Shown: in pieces, positions 23,722 through 32,063 of the stretch
How positions within the stretch are numbered: the first letter of the stretch is position 1
How the letters are laid out: the number at the start of each line of letters is the position of its first letter
NCBI RefSeq assembly: GCF_023518235.1
Contig: NZ_CP090423.1
Location: forward strand, 1,984,001 to 2,048,000
Direction: 5' to 3'
DNA length: 64,000 nt
Origin: Stenotrophomonas maltophilia
Lineage (GTDB): Bacteria; Pseudomonadota; Gammaproteobacteria; Xanthomonadales; Xanthomonadaceae
Position numbers and translations under genes: made by a program
Notes under the pieces: generated by a model
What the model was told of the DNA's origin: nothing
Seen by the model: only the letters and a program-made list of their open reading frames with translations
Databases searched by the model: none

Positions 23722-25677
23722 TCAGTAGCTGCGCGGGCCGCGCGGCTTGAAGCCATCACGGCGCGGCGGGCGGCCGTCGCGGTCACCACCACGGTCGCCG
23801 CGCTCGCCACCGTGACCACCCGGACCACCCGGGCCGCCACGACGCGGACCACCCGGACCACCCGGACCGCGCTTGTCGAAGCGCGGCTTGAACGGGCGCG
23901 GAGCCGGGTTGGTGTCTTCACCCGGGGCCAGCGCACGCATCTGCAGCTGCTGGCCGGACACCCAGACCTTCTGCAGGTGCGACAGCACGTCCGGCGGCAT
24001 CTGCGCCGGCAGATCCAGCAGCGAGAAGTCGTCGTGGATGTCGATGCGACCGATGAAGCGGCTTTCCAGGCCGGCTTCGTTGGCGATGGCGCCGACGATG
24101 TTGGCCGGCTTCACGCCATGCTGGTGGCCCACCGAAATGCGGTAGGTCTCCATGCCCTGCTCCGGTGCACCGCGCGGCGTAACCTCACGGCGCGGGCGCT
24201 GCTCGAAACCGCCTTCGGCGTCATCACGGCGCGGGCCGCGTTCGAAACGCGGACCACGATCGTTACGATCGAAACGATCACCGCGTTCCGGACGGTCGCC
24301 ACGGTCGAAACGCTCGCGCGGGCCCCGTTCTTCACGCGGGGCGCGCACCGGCGCCTGCAGCAGGAACGGAGTGTCGCCCTGCAGCATCTTGGCCAGCGCG
24401 GCGGCCACTTCGATCGCCGGCACGTTCTGCTCGTTCTCGAAGCGCTCCAGCAGCTGGCGGTAGAAGTCCAGGCCACCGGCGCCGAGGGTCTCGCTGATGC
24501 GCGAGGTGAACTTGTTGATGCGGGTGTCGTTGACCGCTTCCACGCTCGGCAGCTGCATTTCTTCGATCGGCTGGCGGGTGGCGCGCTCGATCTGGCGCAG
24601 CATGCCCTTCTCGCGCGGGGTGGCGAACAGGATTGCCTCGCCGCTGCGGCCGGCACGGCCGGTACGGCCGATGCGGTGCACGTAGCTTTCGGTGTCGTAC
24701 GGGATGTCGTAGTTCAGCACGTGGCTGATGCGCTCCACGTCCAGGCCACGCGCGGCCACATCGGTGGCCACCAGGATGTCCAGCTTGCCTTCCTTCAGCA
24801 TGGCGATGGTGCGCTCACGCTGGGCCTGCTGCATGTCGCCGTTGATCGCGGCAGCCGCCAGGCCACGGGCCTGCAGCTTGCTGGCCAGTTCTTCGGTGCC
24901 GGCCTTGGTGCGCGCGAAGATGATCATCGCATCGAACGGCTCCACTTCCAGGATGCGGGTCAGCGCGTCCAGCTTGTGCATGCCACTCACCCACCAGTAA
25001 CGCTGGCGGATGTTGGCCGAGGTGGTGGTCTTGGCCGCGATGGTCACTTCCACCGGATCCTGCAGGTAGGTCTGCGCGATGCGACGGATCTGCGGCGGCA
25101 TGGTGGCCGAGAACAGGGCCACCTGGCGCTGCTCCGGCAGCTTCTTCAGCACGGCTTCGACGTCGTCGATGAAGCCCATGCGCAGCATTTCATCGGCTTC
25201 GTCCAGCACCAGGGTCTTCAGCTCGGACAGGTCCAGGGTGCTGCGATCCAGATGGTCGATCACGCGGCCGGGGGTACCGACCACGATGTGCACGCCACGG
25301 CGCAGCGCCGACAGCTGCTGGCCGTACGGCTGGCCGCCGTACACCGGCAGCACTCGGAAGCCCGGGATCTTCGACGAATAGGACTGGAACGCCTCGGCGA
25401 CCTGGATGGCCAGTTCGCGGGTCGGCGCCAGGATCAGGGCCTGGGGCTTGATCTGCTGCAGGTCGATGTTGGACAGTGCCGGCAGTGCGAACGCAGCGGT
25501 CTTGCCGGTACCGGTCTGGGCCTGGCCCAGCACGTCGCGGCCTTCCAGCATCGCCGGGATGGTGGCCGCCTGGATCGGCGACGGGGTTTCGTAGCCGATG
25601 GCGGTGACCGCCTGCATCACGGGCTCGGACAGGCCGAGCTGCGCAAACTGCAGCGGCGCTTGGGATTCTTGGGACAT
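23722..25677 (-). CDS. deaD: DEAD-box ATP-dependent RNA helicase (DeaD/CsdA)
   Basis: This 651-residue helicase has the Q motif FAQLGLSEPVMQAV, Walker A AQTGTGKTAAF, PTRELAIQVAEAF, GTPGRVIDHL, DEADEML, SATMP, then DVAARGLDVERI and HRIGRTGRAGR. A DbpA-type RNA-binding domain follows (YRISVGHQHGVKPANIVGAI). The tail has two low-complexity parts: an Arg/Asp-rich stretch before that domain and a Gly/Pro/Arg-rich C-terminus with repeated GGPGG. It unwinds structured RNA in ribosome assembly and mRNA decay, typically in the cold. I place the start at MSQESQAPL, whose ATG lies 30 bases inside the longest frame. The 270-bp upstream region is shared with divergent ybcJ. Confidence 0.95.
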   Translation of the reverse strand: MSQESQAPLQFAQLGLSEPVMQAVTAIGYETPSPIQAATIPAMLEGRDVLGQAQTGTGKTAAFALPALSNIDLQQIKPQALILAPTRELAIQVAEAFQSYSSKIPGFRVLPVYGGQPYGQQLSALRRGVHIVVGTPGRVIDHLDRSTLDLSELKTLVLDEADEMLRMGFIDDVEAVLKKLPEQRQVALFSATMPPQIRRIAQTYLQDPVEVTIAAKTTTSANIRQRYWWVSGMHKLDALTRILEVEPFDAMIIFARTKAGTEELASKLQARGLAAAAINGDMQQAQRERTIAMLKEGKLDILVATDVAARGLDVERISHVLNYDIPYDTESYVHRIGRTGRAGRSGEAILFATPREKGMLRQIERATRQPIEEMQLPSVEAVNDTRINKFTSRISETLGAGGLDFYRQLLERFENEQNVPAIEVAAALAKMLQGDTPFLLQAPVRAPREERGPRERFDRGDRPERGDRFDRNDRGPRFERGPRRDDAEGGFEQRPRREVTPRGAPEQGMETYRISVGHQHGVKPANIVGAIANEAGLESRFIGRIDIHDDFSLLDLPAQMPPDVLSHLQKVWVSGQQLQMRALAPGEDTNPAPRPFKPRFDKRGPGGPGGPRRGGPGGPGGHGGERGDRGGDRDGRPPRRDGFKPRGPRSY

Positions 25678-25947
25678 GGAAAACTCCAAAGGCACGGCCA
25701 TCTGCATGGCAGTGCGATAAAAAAGGGATGGTCCGCGCTTTGGGCGCCCTTCTTATCGCGTGCCCTGGCGCTGCTCGTTCGGAGGGAGATTCACTCGCTC
25801 AGAGCGGAATGATACCGCATTGATCCTGAACAACGCGTACAGCTTTGCGTGCGCGTGCCGTCATGCCCCGTGCTGGCGCACAATACGCGCCCTCTTCCCC
25901 CCCGGCCCGGCCGCTGGCCCGTGCCCTATCCCAGGAAACCCCGCTCC

Positions 25948-26169
25948 ATGCAGATTCTCGAATTCGACCTCGACGGCGACTACGTCGAACTCAAGCAGCT
26001 GCTCAAGCTGGCCGACCTGGTCACCAGCGGTGGCGAGGCCAAGATGGTCATCAGCGAAGGCCAGGTCCTGGTCGACGGTGAGGTCGAGCTGCGCAAGGCC
26101 TGCAAGATCCGCGCAGGCCAGGTGGTGGAATTCGCCGACAGCCAGATCCGGGTGCTGGCCGCCGGCTGA
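25948..26169 (+). CDS. ybcJ: Small S4-domain RNA-binding protein YbcJ
   Basis: This 73-residue protein is essentially one S4 RNA-binding domain: VELKQLLKLADLVTSGGEAK, then SEGQVLVDGEVELRKACKI and RAGQVVEFADSQIRVLA. It matches the E. coli YbcJ family in length and sequence and is probably involved in RNA metabolism. The ATG follows caggaaacc, a reasonable ribosome-binding region. It is divergent from the DEAD-box helicase gene, so two RNA-metabolism genes share one upstream region. Confidence 0.9.
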   Translation: MQILEFDLDGDYVELKQLLKLADLVTSGGEAKMVISEGQVLVDGEVELRKACKIRAGQVVEFADSQIRVLAAG

Positions 26170-26180
26170 TCTGAACCGGT

Positions 26181-27359
26181 TCAGGCCACGCGCTGGGTCA
26201 GATGCGCGGCAATCAGTTGCCGGAACGGCGCGACGCCCTGTGCCAGGCGCAGACCGGCCGCACGCAGCACGCGGGCCGGGCGGCGGTCGTCGGTATACAG
26301 GCTGGCGATTGCATTGGTCGCCTCGTAAAGCGGTCGCGACGCCAGTCGATGACCACGCTGGTAGCTGGCCAGCATGCCTGCGGCGGCAATGTCGGCACCG
26401 CGGCGCTGCTGCTCGACGATGCCCTGTGCCAGCCGCTGCGCGCTGGCCAGGCCCAGATTGAAGCCATGCGCGGTGACCGGGTGCATGCCCACCGCGGCAT
26501 CACCGATCAGCGCCGAGCGCTCGCCGACGAAACGGTGCGCGTACACGCCGACCAGCGGATACGCCTGTGGCGTGGCCACCGGCTGCATGCGACCCAGGCG
26601 GTGCTCGAAGAAGGCCGTGACGGCTTCACCGAAGGCCACCTCGTCCATCGCCAGCAACTCCTCGATCTGCCGCGGCGGCAGCGTGATCACCGCCGAGGCC
26701 TGGCCCTGGTTGAGCGGCAGCAGCGCCAGGGTGCGGCCATAGCCGAACCACTCCCAGGCGGTGTGATGGTGATCGCGCTCGACCTGCATCCGGCACACCA
26801 GCATCGACTTGCCGAAGTCGCGCATCTGCGCGCCGATGCCGAGCATGCGGCGGGTGGCGGAGAAGCGGCTGTCGGCGGCGATCAGCAGGCGCGCGTGCAG
26901 TTGGCTGCCGTCATCGAGCTTGACCACGTGGCCCTGCGCGTCGGCCTGCACCCCCAGCACCTTGCGCCCGTCGAACAGTTCCAGGCCGTCCTGCCCCTGC
27001 ACCGCATCCCACGCGGCACGGCGGATCAGGTGGTTGGGCACCAGCCAGCCCAGCGGCTGGCCGTCGACCTGGCGGCTGGCAAAGGTCAGCGCGAACGGCG
27101 ATGCGCCGTTCATCACCCGCGCATCGCGCAGTTCGGCGATCTCGGCATGCGGCAGGCGCTGCCACAGCCCCAGCTGCTCCATGCTCTGCCGCGAGGCATG
27201 GGTCAGCGCGATCTCGCGGCCATCAAAGGCGGCATCGGCCAGCGCCTGGCGCGGCTGCACGTCCACCAGCCCGACCTGCAGGCCGCTGTCGGCCAGCGCG
27301 CGCGCAAAGCACAGGCCTGCCGGCCCGGCACCGACCACCACCACGTCCATCCTGCGCAT
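26181..27359 (-). CDS. FAD-dependent ubiquinone-biosynthesis hydroxylase (UbiH/UbiM type)
   Basis: This 392-residue flavoprotein monooxygenase has the FAD-binding GxGxxG in VVVGAGPAGLCFARAL (residues 6-21). It also has the UbiH-family DGREIALTHASRQ, a middle DG-type segment LIAADSRFSATRRM and the second FAD motif IGDAAVGMHPVTAHGFNLG near residue 285. This class hydroxylates the ring of ubiquinone precursors. The family is split into UbiF, UbiH, UbiI, UbiL and UbiM; the pattern here fits UbiM best in my judgement, but I cannot settle it without alignment, so no symbol is given. An AGGAGG five bases before the ATG fixes the start. Confidence 0.88.
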   Translation of the reverse strand: MRRMDVVVVGAGPAGLCFARALADSGLQVGLVDVQPRQALADAAFDGREIALTHASRQSMEQLGLWQRLPHAEIAELRDARVMNGASPFALTFASRQVDGQPLGWLVPNHLIRRAAWDAVQGQDGLELFDGRKVLGVQADAQGHVVKLDDGSQLHARLLIAADSRFSATRRMLGIGAQMRDFGKSMLVCRMQVERDHHHTAWEWFGYGRTLALLPLNQGQASAVITLPPRQIEELLAMDEVAFGEAVTAFFEHRLGRMQPVATPQAYPLVGVYAHRFVGERSALIGDAAVGMHPVTAHGFNLGLASAQRLAQGIVEQQRRGADIAAAGMLASYQRGHRLASRPLYEATNAIASLYTDDRRPARVLRAAGLRLAQGVAPFRQLIAAHLTQRVA

Positions 27360-27439
27360 GCGCGCCTCCTGCCGTTGATCCAGTCCGCGCCAGCATAGCG
27401 CCGTGCAGCTGAGCGGCCTTGATCTGGATCAGCGCCGGA

Positions 27440-27829
27440 TCACAACAGCGCGAACACCAGCGCCAGGATCGACAGCAGCGACACCAGCCACACCAGGCTG
27501 CGCACGTACGGCACGCCGGCGGCGTACAACGGCAGATAAGCCACGCGCGCCCAGAAATAGGCCTGCGCGGCCAGCGCCGTGGTGTCATTGCCGCGCCCGG
27601 CCAGCACCACCGCGATCGCGGCGGCAGCGAAGAACGGGAAGGTCTCCAGGAAGTTGGCCTGGGCCCGTTGCAGGCGGCCGGCCAGCGGGCTGAGCGGCCG
27701 GGCCTGGCCATCACGTGCCGAGGCATTCCACTTCATTCCCCGCTCGCGGGTGACCACGGTGGAGGTGGAGAAGATGTAGACGAAGCCCAGCAGGGTCGCC
27801 CAGGCCAGCATGGTCAGTTCGGTTGCCAT
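27440..27829 (-). CDS. MAPEG family membrane protein
   Basis: This 129-residue protein has four hydrophobic helices: ELTMLAWATLLGFVYIFST, FFAAAAIAVVLAG, YFWARVAYLPLYAAGVPYVR and LVWLVSLLSILALVFALL. The motif RAQANFLETFPFFAA is the MAPEG hallmark (Arg and Asn in helix 2). Bacterial MAPEG proteins of this kind are mostly of unknown function; eukaryotic relatives use glutathione. Two adjacent ATG codons exist (27832 and 27829); I use the second because it sits seven bases after GGAG. It begins 11 bases after the DUF4019 stop, so the two are probably co-transcribed. Confidence 0.87.
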   Translation of the reverse strand: MATELTMLAWATLLGFVYIFSTSTVVTRERGMKWNASARDGQARPLSPLAGRLQRAQANFLETFPFFAAAAIAVVLAGRGNDTTALAAQAYFWARVAYLPLYAAGVPYVRSLVWLVSLLSILALVFALL

Positions 27830-27840
27830 CATCGTTCTCC

Positions 27841-28386
27841 TCAGGGACCCGACGCGCGCAGGCTGTAGCCGGCCAGTCGCCACACCTGGTCCTCGTCGAA
27901 ACGGAACGACACCAGCTCACGCACCGGCTGTGCGCTGTTGGCGAAGCGGGTCGGGAAGCTGACATTGATGTACAGCCCCTCCGGTACGGCCGCACCCGCG
28001 CTGTACTTGACCCGGGTGATGGTCGGCTGGCCACGGCCGGCCATCGCGCCCAGGCGCGTGCGTTCACCGGCCAGCTGGGTAACGAAGGCAGCCTTGGGAA
28101 CCGCGCGTCGTGCGACTGCGGATGCGCCGTCCCACAATTCGCCTGCGCGATTGGCATCGACCAGCTGCGCGACCCGCACCGCCGCCGCACCCATCTCCGC
28201 ATCCTGTTTCTGCACCTGCGCCTGCTGTGCGGCGGTCAGTGCCGGCGCGCCCGCGGTAAGCGGCTTGGCCGCCGCCGGCGATGCCGGTGCCGGTCGCGCA
28301 GGCGCGGGGGCGGGCGTGGCCGGTGCAGGCGCCTGCGCCAACGCGGCGATGGGCATCAGGGACATCAGCAGGAGCACGCGCTTCAT
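27841..28386 (-). CDS. Exported DUF4019 protein
   Basis: This 181-residue protein has a signal peptide (MKRVLLLMSLMPIAALAQ), a Pro/Ala-rich linker of about 30 residues and a C-terminal domain. That domain has LVDANRAGELWDGASAVA, AFVTQLAGERTRLG, LYINVSFPTRFAN and FRFDEDQVWRLAGYSLR, which fits DUF4019. The function of this domain is unknown; its fold is likely NTF2-like. The ATG at 28386 is preferred over a GTG six bases upstream. It sits between the ClpP-like lipoprotein gene and the MAPEG gene on the same strand. Confidence 0.82.
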   Translation of the reverse strand: MKRVLLLMSLMPIAALAQAPAPATPAPAPARPAPASPAAAKPLTAGAPALTAAQQAQVQKQDAEMGAAAVRVAQLVDANRAGELWDGASAVARRAVPKAAFVTQLAGERTRLGAMAGRGQPTITRVKYSAGAAVPEGLYINVSFPTRFANSAQPVRELVSFRFDEDQVWRLAGYSLRASGP

Positions 28387-28444
28387 GGACACCGCCGGTT
28401 CTCGGGAAAGAACCGCAGTCTACGCCAGCGCGGTGACCGCCTCG

Positions 28445-29614
28445 TCAGCGCGCGGGGACGCTGCCTTCCACCGCCCCGGCAGCCGCGTCGGCCTGCGCCG
28501 CAGGCCTACCGGCGTCCGCAGGCAGCTGCTCGGCCACCGGCGACGGCTCGGACGGCGCCGGCGGCAGCGTTGCCACGTCGATCTCCGACAATGGGCTTTC
28601 CTCCGGGCACACCGCATCCGGGAACCCGAAGCGCTGTTTCAGCGCCTGGCCGCAGCTGTTGATCGATTCCATGTCGGCGCCTTCGCGCTTGCACTGCTGG
28701 TCGAAGGCGATCAGGAACGCATCCTTGCGCTGCACGAAATCATCGCCGCAGGCGCGCATCTGCTTGATCCGTTCCAGATCATCCTGCACGGCGTTGGTGC
28801 CATCCAGCCCGTACTGGCGCAGCTCGTCGGCGGTCAGCAGGCGCAGGCTGCGGTTGGGCACGGTCATCATCAGGTCGGCCACGCCGACCGCCACTCCGTT
28901 GCGCTGCAGGTAGTCCTTCACGTTGTCGTAGACCTCGTGCAGCTCGCGGTTGAGTTCAGCACGCGAGGTGGCCTTGGAACTGATGCGCATCATGCGGTGG
29001 ATGCCGACCTTGCCCGACAGCAGGCGGTTGTCGCCGGCTGCCAGCACGAACACGCAGGCGCTGTGGCAGATCGAGCCTTCGCGCACCCAGATGGTCCAGC
29101 CCGATTCGCCGATGCTGTCACCGGCCACGATCGCCGATTCCACCTGGCCACCGCTGGAATCGAGGTCAAGGATGCGTTTGTGGATCTTCTGTTCATCGGC
29201 CACCACAGCCAACCGCCACATCATCTCGGCGAAGCCCGGATTGATCTTGCCGGCATAGCGCACGCGCATCAGGCCGCGCTCGGCACACGGCGCCAATGCC
29301 TGGCTGATCTGGTCGCGCTGCAGGCCTTCCAGCTCGACACCGTCGCCGGCGTCACCGGCATATTCGGTGCTGCAGCTGACCCAGGCGCGGCCGTTCTCCA
29401 GCTGCGCCTGCGGCCACGGCCGGTCGGCCCGGCTGCGGGGCGGCGCCGGCGGCGGTGGCGCATCGGCGGCATTGATCGACACCATGTTCTCGCCATCGCT
29501 GGCCGGTGCCCGCGCGGCCTTGTCGGCGGCGGTCACGTTGCCCGGATTCTCCAGCTGGCTGCAGCCCGCCAGGGCCAGGCACAACAGGGGCAACCAGCGG
29601 AGTTTGGCGGACAT
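28445..29614 (-). CDS. Lipoprotein with ClpP/crotonase-like fold (COG3904-like)
   Basis: This protein of about 389 residues has a lipoprotein signal ending in LLCLALAGC. The central region resembles periplasmic ClpP-like proteins: KRILDLDSSGGQVESAIVAG near residue 150, then SICHSACVFVLAAGDNRLL and KVGIHRMM. The serine in CHSACVF and the histidine in GIHRM stand where the ClpP-type nucleophile and base would be. The N-terminus has a Pro-rich linker (PPPPAPP) and the C-terminus an Ala/Pro-rich tail. An ATG 18 bases upstream (29632) is an alternative start. Enzymatic activity is inferred only; the family is not biochemically described as far as I know. Confidence 0.8.
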   Translation of the reverse strand: MSAKLRWLPLLCLALAGCSQLENPGNVTAADKAARAPASDGENMVSINAADAPPPPAPPRSRADRPWPQAQLENGRAWVSCSTEYAGDAGDGVELEGLQRDQISQALAPCAERGLMRVRYAGKINPGFAEMMWRLAVVADEQKIHKRILDLDSSGGQVESAIVAGDSIGESGWTIWVREGSICHSACVFVLAAGDNRLLSGKVGIHRMMRISSKATSRAELNRELHEVYDNVKDYLQRNGVAVGVADLMMTVPNRSLRLLTADELRQYGLDGTNAVQDDLERIKQMRACGDDFVQRKDAFLIAFDQQCKREGADMESINSCGQALKQRFGFPDAVCPEESPLSEIDVATLPPAPSEPSPVAEQLPADAGRPAAQADAAAGAVEGSVPAR

Positions 29615-29670
29615 CGGGCAACCGGTCTTCATCTGAGCAAGAGCCACAGTCTACCCGTCCAGGCCGCGCA

Positions 29671-29689
29671 TTCAGTGCCTGGCACTGAA
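29671..29689. promoter_or_regulatory. Perfect 9-bp inverted repeat upstream of the ClpP-like lipoprotein gene
   Basis: ttcagtgcc-t-ggcactgaa is an exact palindrome with a one-base centre, 57 bases before the lipoprotein start. The tight spacing suits a dimeric repressor site better than a terminator. No regulator is assigned. Confidence 0.5.
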
Positions 29690-29715
29690 CCCCTTCTGAC
29701 CCTTGGGGAAAAAGC

Positions 29716-29745
29716 GTGTCGACCCAGGTCGACACCTGCCAACAG
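29716..29745. repeat. Hairpin repeat tgtcgacc/ggtcgaca, left copy
   Basis: gtgtcgacc-c-aggtcgacac is followed by ctgccaacag. An almost identical inverted copy is found at 31880-31908 on the other side of the alkA-ogt pair. Confidence 0.7.
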
Positions 29746-29787
29746 CAGTGCAGAACACCCTCCCGCAGGAAGCCCGCTGTTGCAGTT

Positions 29788-29810
29788 GACGGCCAGCGGC
29801 CGGCACTACC
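29788..29810 (-). repeat. SMAG-like palindrome (GTAGTGCCGGCC subtype, inverted)
   Basis: The hairpin ggcc-agc-ggcc extended by cactacc is the same subtype as the copy at 18518-18543. It lies in the alkA upstream region. Confidence 0.6.
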
Positions 29811-29901
29811 ACGGGTGCAGGGCGCAGCCCTGCCGAACCCCTTCAGCATCCATGTCCGAATGTGGCGAGTATCGCTGCCCACTCCGGCCTAGACTGGCGC
29901 C

Positions 29902-31380
29902 ATGGACACCGCACTCGCCCTCGACACCGCTGCCTGCGACCGCGCCCGTCTGGCCCGCGACGCACGCTTCGACGGCGTATTCTTCACCGCCGTGCGCAGC
30001 ACCGGCATCTACTGCCGCCCGGTGTGCCCGGCGCCACCGCCGAAGCCGCGCAACATCAGCTATTTCCCCACGGCGGCCGCCGCAGCCGCAGCCGGCTACC
30101 GGCCATGCCTGCGCTGCCGTCCCGAACTGGCACCCCAGGCGCAGCAGGCGCTTGCCGGTCAGACCGTACAGCGTGCACTCGCCCTGATTCATGGCGGTTT
30201 CCTGCAGGATCAACCGGTGGGCGATCTGGCCGCGAAGCTTGGCCTGAGCGCGCGCCAGCTGCAGCGCCTGTTCGTCGAACACCTGGGTGCAACCCCGGGA
30301 CAGATCCACGCCACCCATCGCCTGCTGCTGGCCAAGCAGCTGCTGACCGAAACCACGCTGCCGGTGACCAACGTGGCACTGGCTGCCGGTTACAACAGCC
30401 TGCGCCGCTTCAATACGGCGTTCCTGCAGGGCTGCGGCATGGCGCCAACCGCGCTGCGCCGCCAGCATCACCCACTGGCCGCCGACGACGGCAGCCTGGT
30501 GCTGCGTCTGGTGTATCGCCCACCGCTGGATTTCCCGCGCATGCTGGCCTTCCTGCGCAAGCGCAGCCTGCCCGGCATCGAGCTGATCGGCGAGGACAGC
30601 TACCAGCGCGTGCTCGGCACGCCCGAACGCCCCACCCTGCTGCGCGTCACCGCCGACCCGAAGCGGCCGGAACTGCATCTGCAGCTGGGCGCGGTCGATC
30701 CGCGCCTGATTCCAGACATCGTGCGCCGCGTGCGCCGCGTGTTCGATCTGGATGCCGACCTGCAACAAGTGCACGCCGCGCTGGGCGAGGAACCGCTGCT
30801 GGCGCGCGGCATCGCCGAACGGCCGGGCCTGCGCGTGCCCGGCGGCTGGGATGGTTTCGAGGTGGGCGTGCGCGCGGTGCTGGGCCAACAGGTCAGCGTC
30901 GCGGCGGCCACGACATTCGCGCGGCGGCTGGTGGATGCCTATGGCGCGCATCTGCCCGGCATGCCCTCGGAATTCGACCGCCAGTTCCCAGCGCCCGAGG
31001 TGCTGGCCGAAGCGCCGCTGGAATCGATCGGTCTGCCGCGGAGCCGAGCGGCCACCGTGCGTGCGCTGGCGGCCGCCTGCGCCAGCGGCCAGCTCGACTT
31101 CGGGCCCGGCCAGGCGCTGGAAGAGTTCGTTGCCCGCTGCGTGGCGCTGCCCGGCATCGGACCGTGGACGGCGCAGTACATCGCCCTGCGCGGCCTCGGC
31201 CAACCCGATGCCTTCCCAGCCGGTGACCTGGTATTGCAGCAGGTCCTGGGCCATGCGCAGGGCCAACGCCTGAGCGAACGTGCCACCGAAGCGCGCTCGC
31301 AACCGTGGCGCCCGTGGCGCGCCTACGCCGTGCTGCACCTGTGGCACCTGTCCGGCACTTTCGTTGGAGAACCGACATGA
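29902..31380 (+). CDS. Ada-type regulator fused to DNA-3-methyladenine glycosylase II
   Basis: This 492-residue fusion has the Ada zinc domain (residues about 10-75; cysteines in IYCRPVCPAPP and RPCLRCRPEL), an AraC-type HTH (about 85-185; PVGDLAAKLGLSARQLQRLF, then PVTNVALAAGYNSLRRFNTA) and an AlkA glycosylase domain. The glycosylase part has the helix-hairpin-helix LPGIGPWTAQYIALRGLG and the catalytic Asp in FPAGDLVLQQVL, near residue 442. It should sense methyl phosphotriesters through the N-terminal cysteine and excise alkylated bases. The O6-methyltransferase domain of Ada is missing here but is supplied by the next gene (ATGA overlap). Confidence 0.93.
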   Translation: MDTALALDTAACDRARLARDARFDGVFFTAVRSTGIYCRPVCPAPPPKPRNISYFPTAAAAAAAGYRPCLRCRPELAPQAQQALAGQTVQRALALIHGGFLQDQPVGDLAAKLGLSARQLQRLFVEHLGATPGQIHATHRLLLAKQLLTETTLPVTNVALAAGYNSLRRFNTAFLQGCGMAPTALRRQHHPLAADDGSLVLRLVYRPPLDFPRMLAFLRKRSLPGIELIGEDSYQRVLGTPERPTLLRVTADPKRPELHLQLGAVDPRLIPDIVRRVRRVFDLDADLQQVHAALGEEPLLARGIAERPGLRVPGGWDGFEVGVRAVLGQQVSVAAATTFARRLVDAYGAHLPGMPSEFDRQFPAPEVLAEAPLESIGLPRSRAATVRALAAACASGQLDFGPGQALEEFVARCVALPGIGPWTAQYIALRGLGQPDAFPAGDLVLQQVLGHAQGQRLSERATEARSQPWRPWRAYAVLHLWHLSGTFVGEPT

Positions 31381-31868
31381 CCCTGTTGTTCGACCGTTTC
31401 GACAGCCCGATCGGCGTGCTGACCATTGCCGGTGACGAGCGCGGCCTTTCGCATGTGCTGTTCCCGGAGAACCGCCATCCGGCGCGCGGCCGTGACCATT
31501 GGCACTACGCACCGGATGCACTGCCGGAAGCACGCGAGCAGTTGCTGCAGTTCCTGCATGGCGAGCGCAGCCGCTTCGATCTTGAGCTTGCACCGCGCGG
31601 CACGCCGTTCCAGCTGCGCGTATGGCAGGCGCTGGCACTGATCCCGTTTGGCCAGACCTGGAGCTACCTGCAGCTGGCGCAGCACCTGGGCCAACCCAGT
31701 GCGACCCGCGCGGTGGGCGCGGCCAATGGCCGCAATCCCCTGCCGATCATCCTGCCCTGCCATCGCGTGATCGGCAGCAATGGCGCCCTCACCGGATTCG
31801 GCGGCGGCCTGGAAACCAAGGCCGCCCTGCTGCGCCTGGAACAACGCCAGGCCCCGCTGTTTGCCTGA
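31377..31868 (+). CDS. ogt: Methylated-DNA--protein-cysteine methyltransferase
   Basis: This 163-residue suicide repair protein removes methyl groups from O6-methylguanine. The active-site motif LPCHRVIGSNG is near residue 128, followed by LTGFGGGLETKAALLRLEQ. The preceding HTH segment PFGQTWSYLQLAQHLGQPSA, then RAVGAANGRNP, is typical. Its ATG overlaps the stop of the Ada-AlkA gene by four bases, so the two form an adaptive-response operon with translational coupling. Together they reconstitute the functions of E. coli Ada and AlkA in a different domain order. Confidence 0.95.
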   Translation: MTLLFDRFDSPIGVLTIAGDERGLSHVLFPENRHPARGRDHWHYAPDALPEAREQLLQFLHGERSRFDLELAPRGTPFQLRVWQALALIPFGQTWSYLQLAQHLGQPSATRAVGAANGRNPLPIILPCHRVIGSNGALTGFGGGLETKAALLRLEQRQAPLFA

Positions 31869-31879
31869 AGGTTGAGTGG

Positions 31880-31908
31880 CTGTTGGCAGGTGTCGACCTT
31901 GGTCGACA
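31880..31908. repeat. Hairpin repeat tgtcgacc/ggtcgaca, right copy (inverted)
   Basis: ctgttggcagg followed by tgtcgacc-tt-ggtcgaca is the reverse complement, with two changes, of the copy at 29716-29745. The two bracket the alkA-ogt operon. Confidence 0.7.
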
Positions 31909-32063
31909 TGCTGGATGGGTTTGCGGAGTGCCTCTGGTGAGGAGCCCCCTTCCTGTTGAAGGGCGCGCGCCGAAGGCGCGGGGATAAGGAAAAATGCGTG
32001 GACACGGCGCGCTTTCCGGCGCCGTGTCTCGGCTTGGTCATTGCGGCGGCTTATCATGCATGG

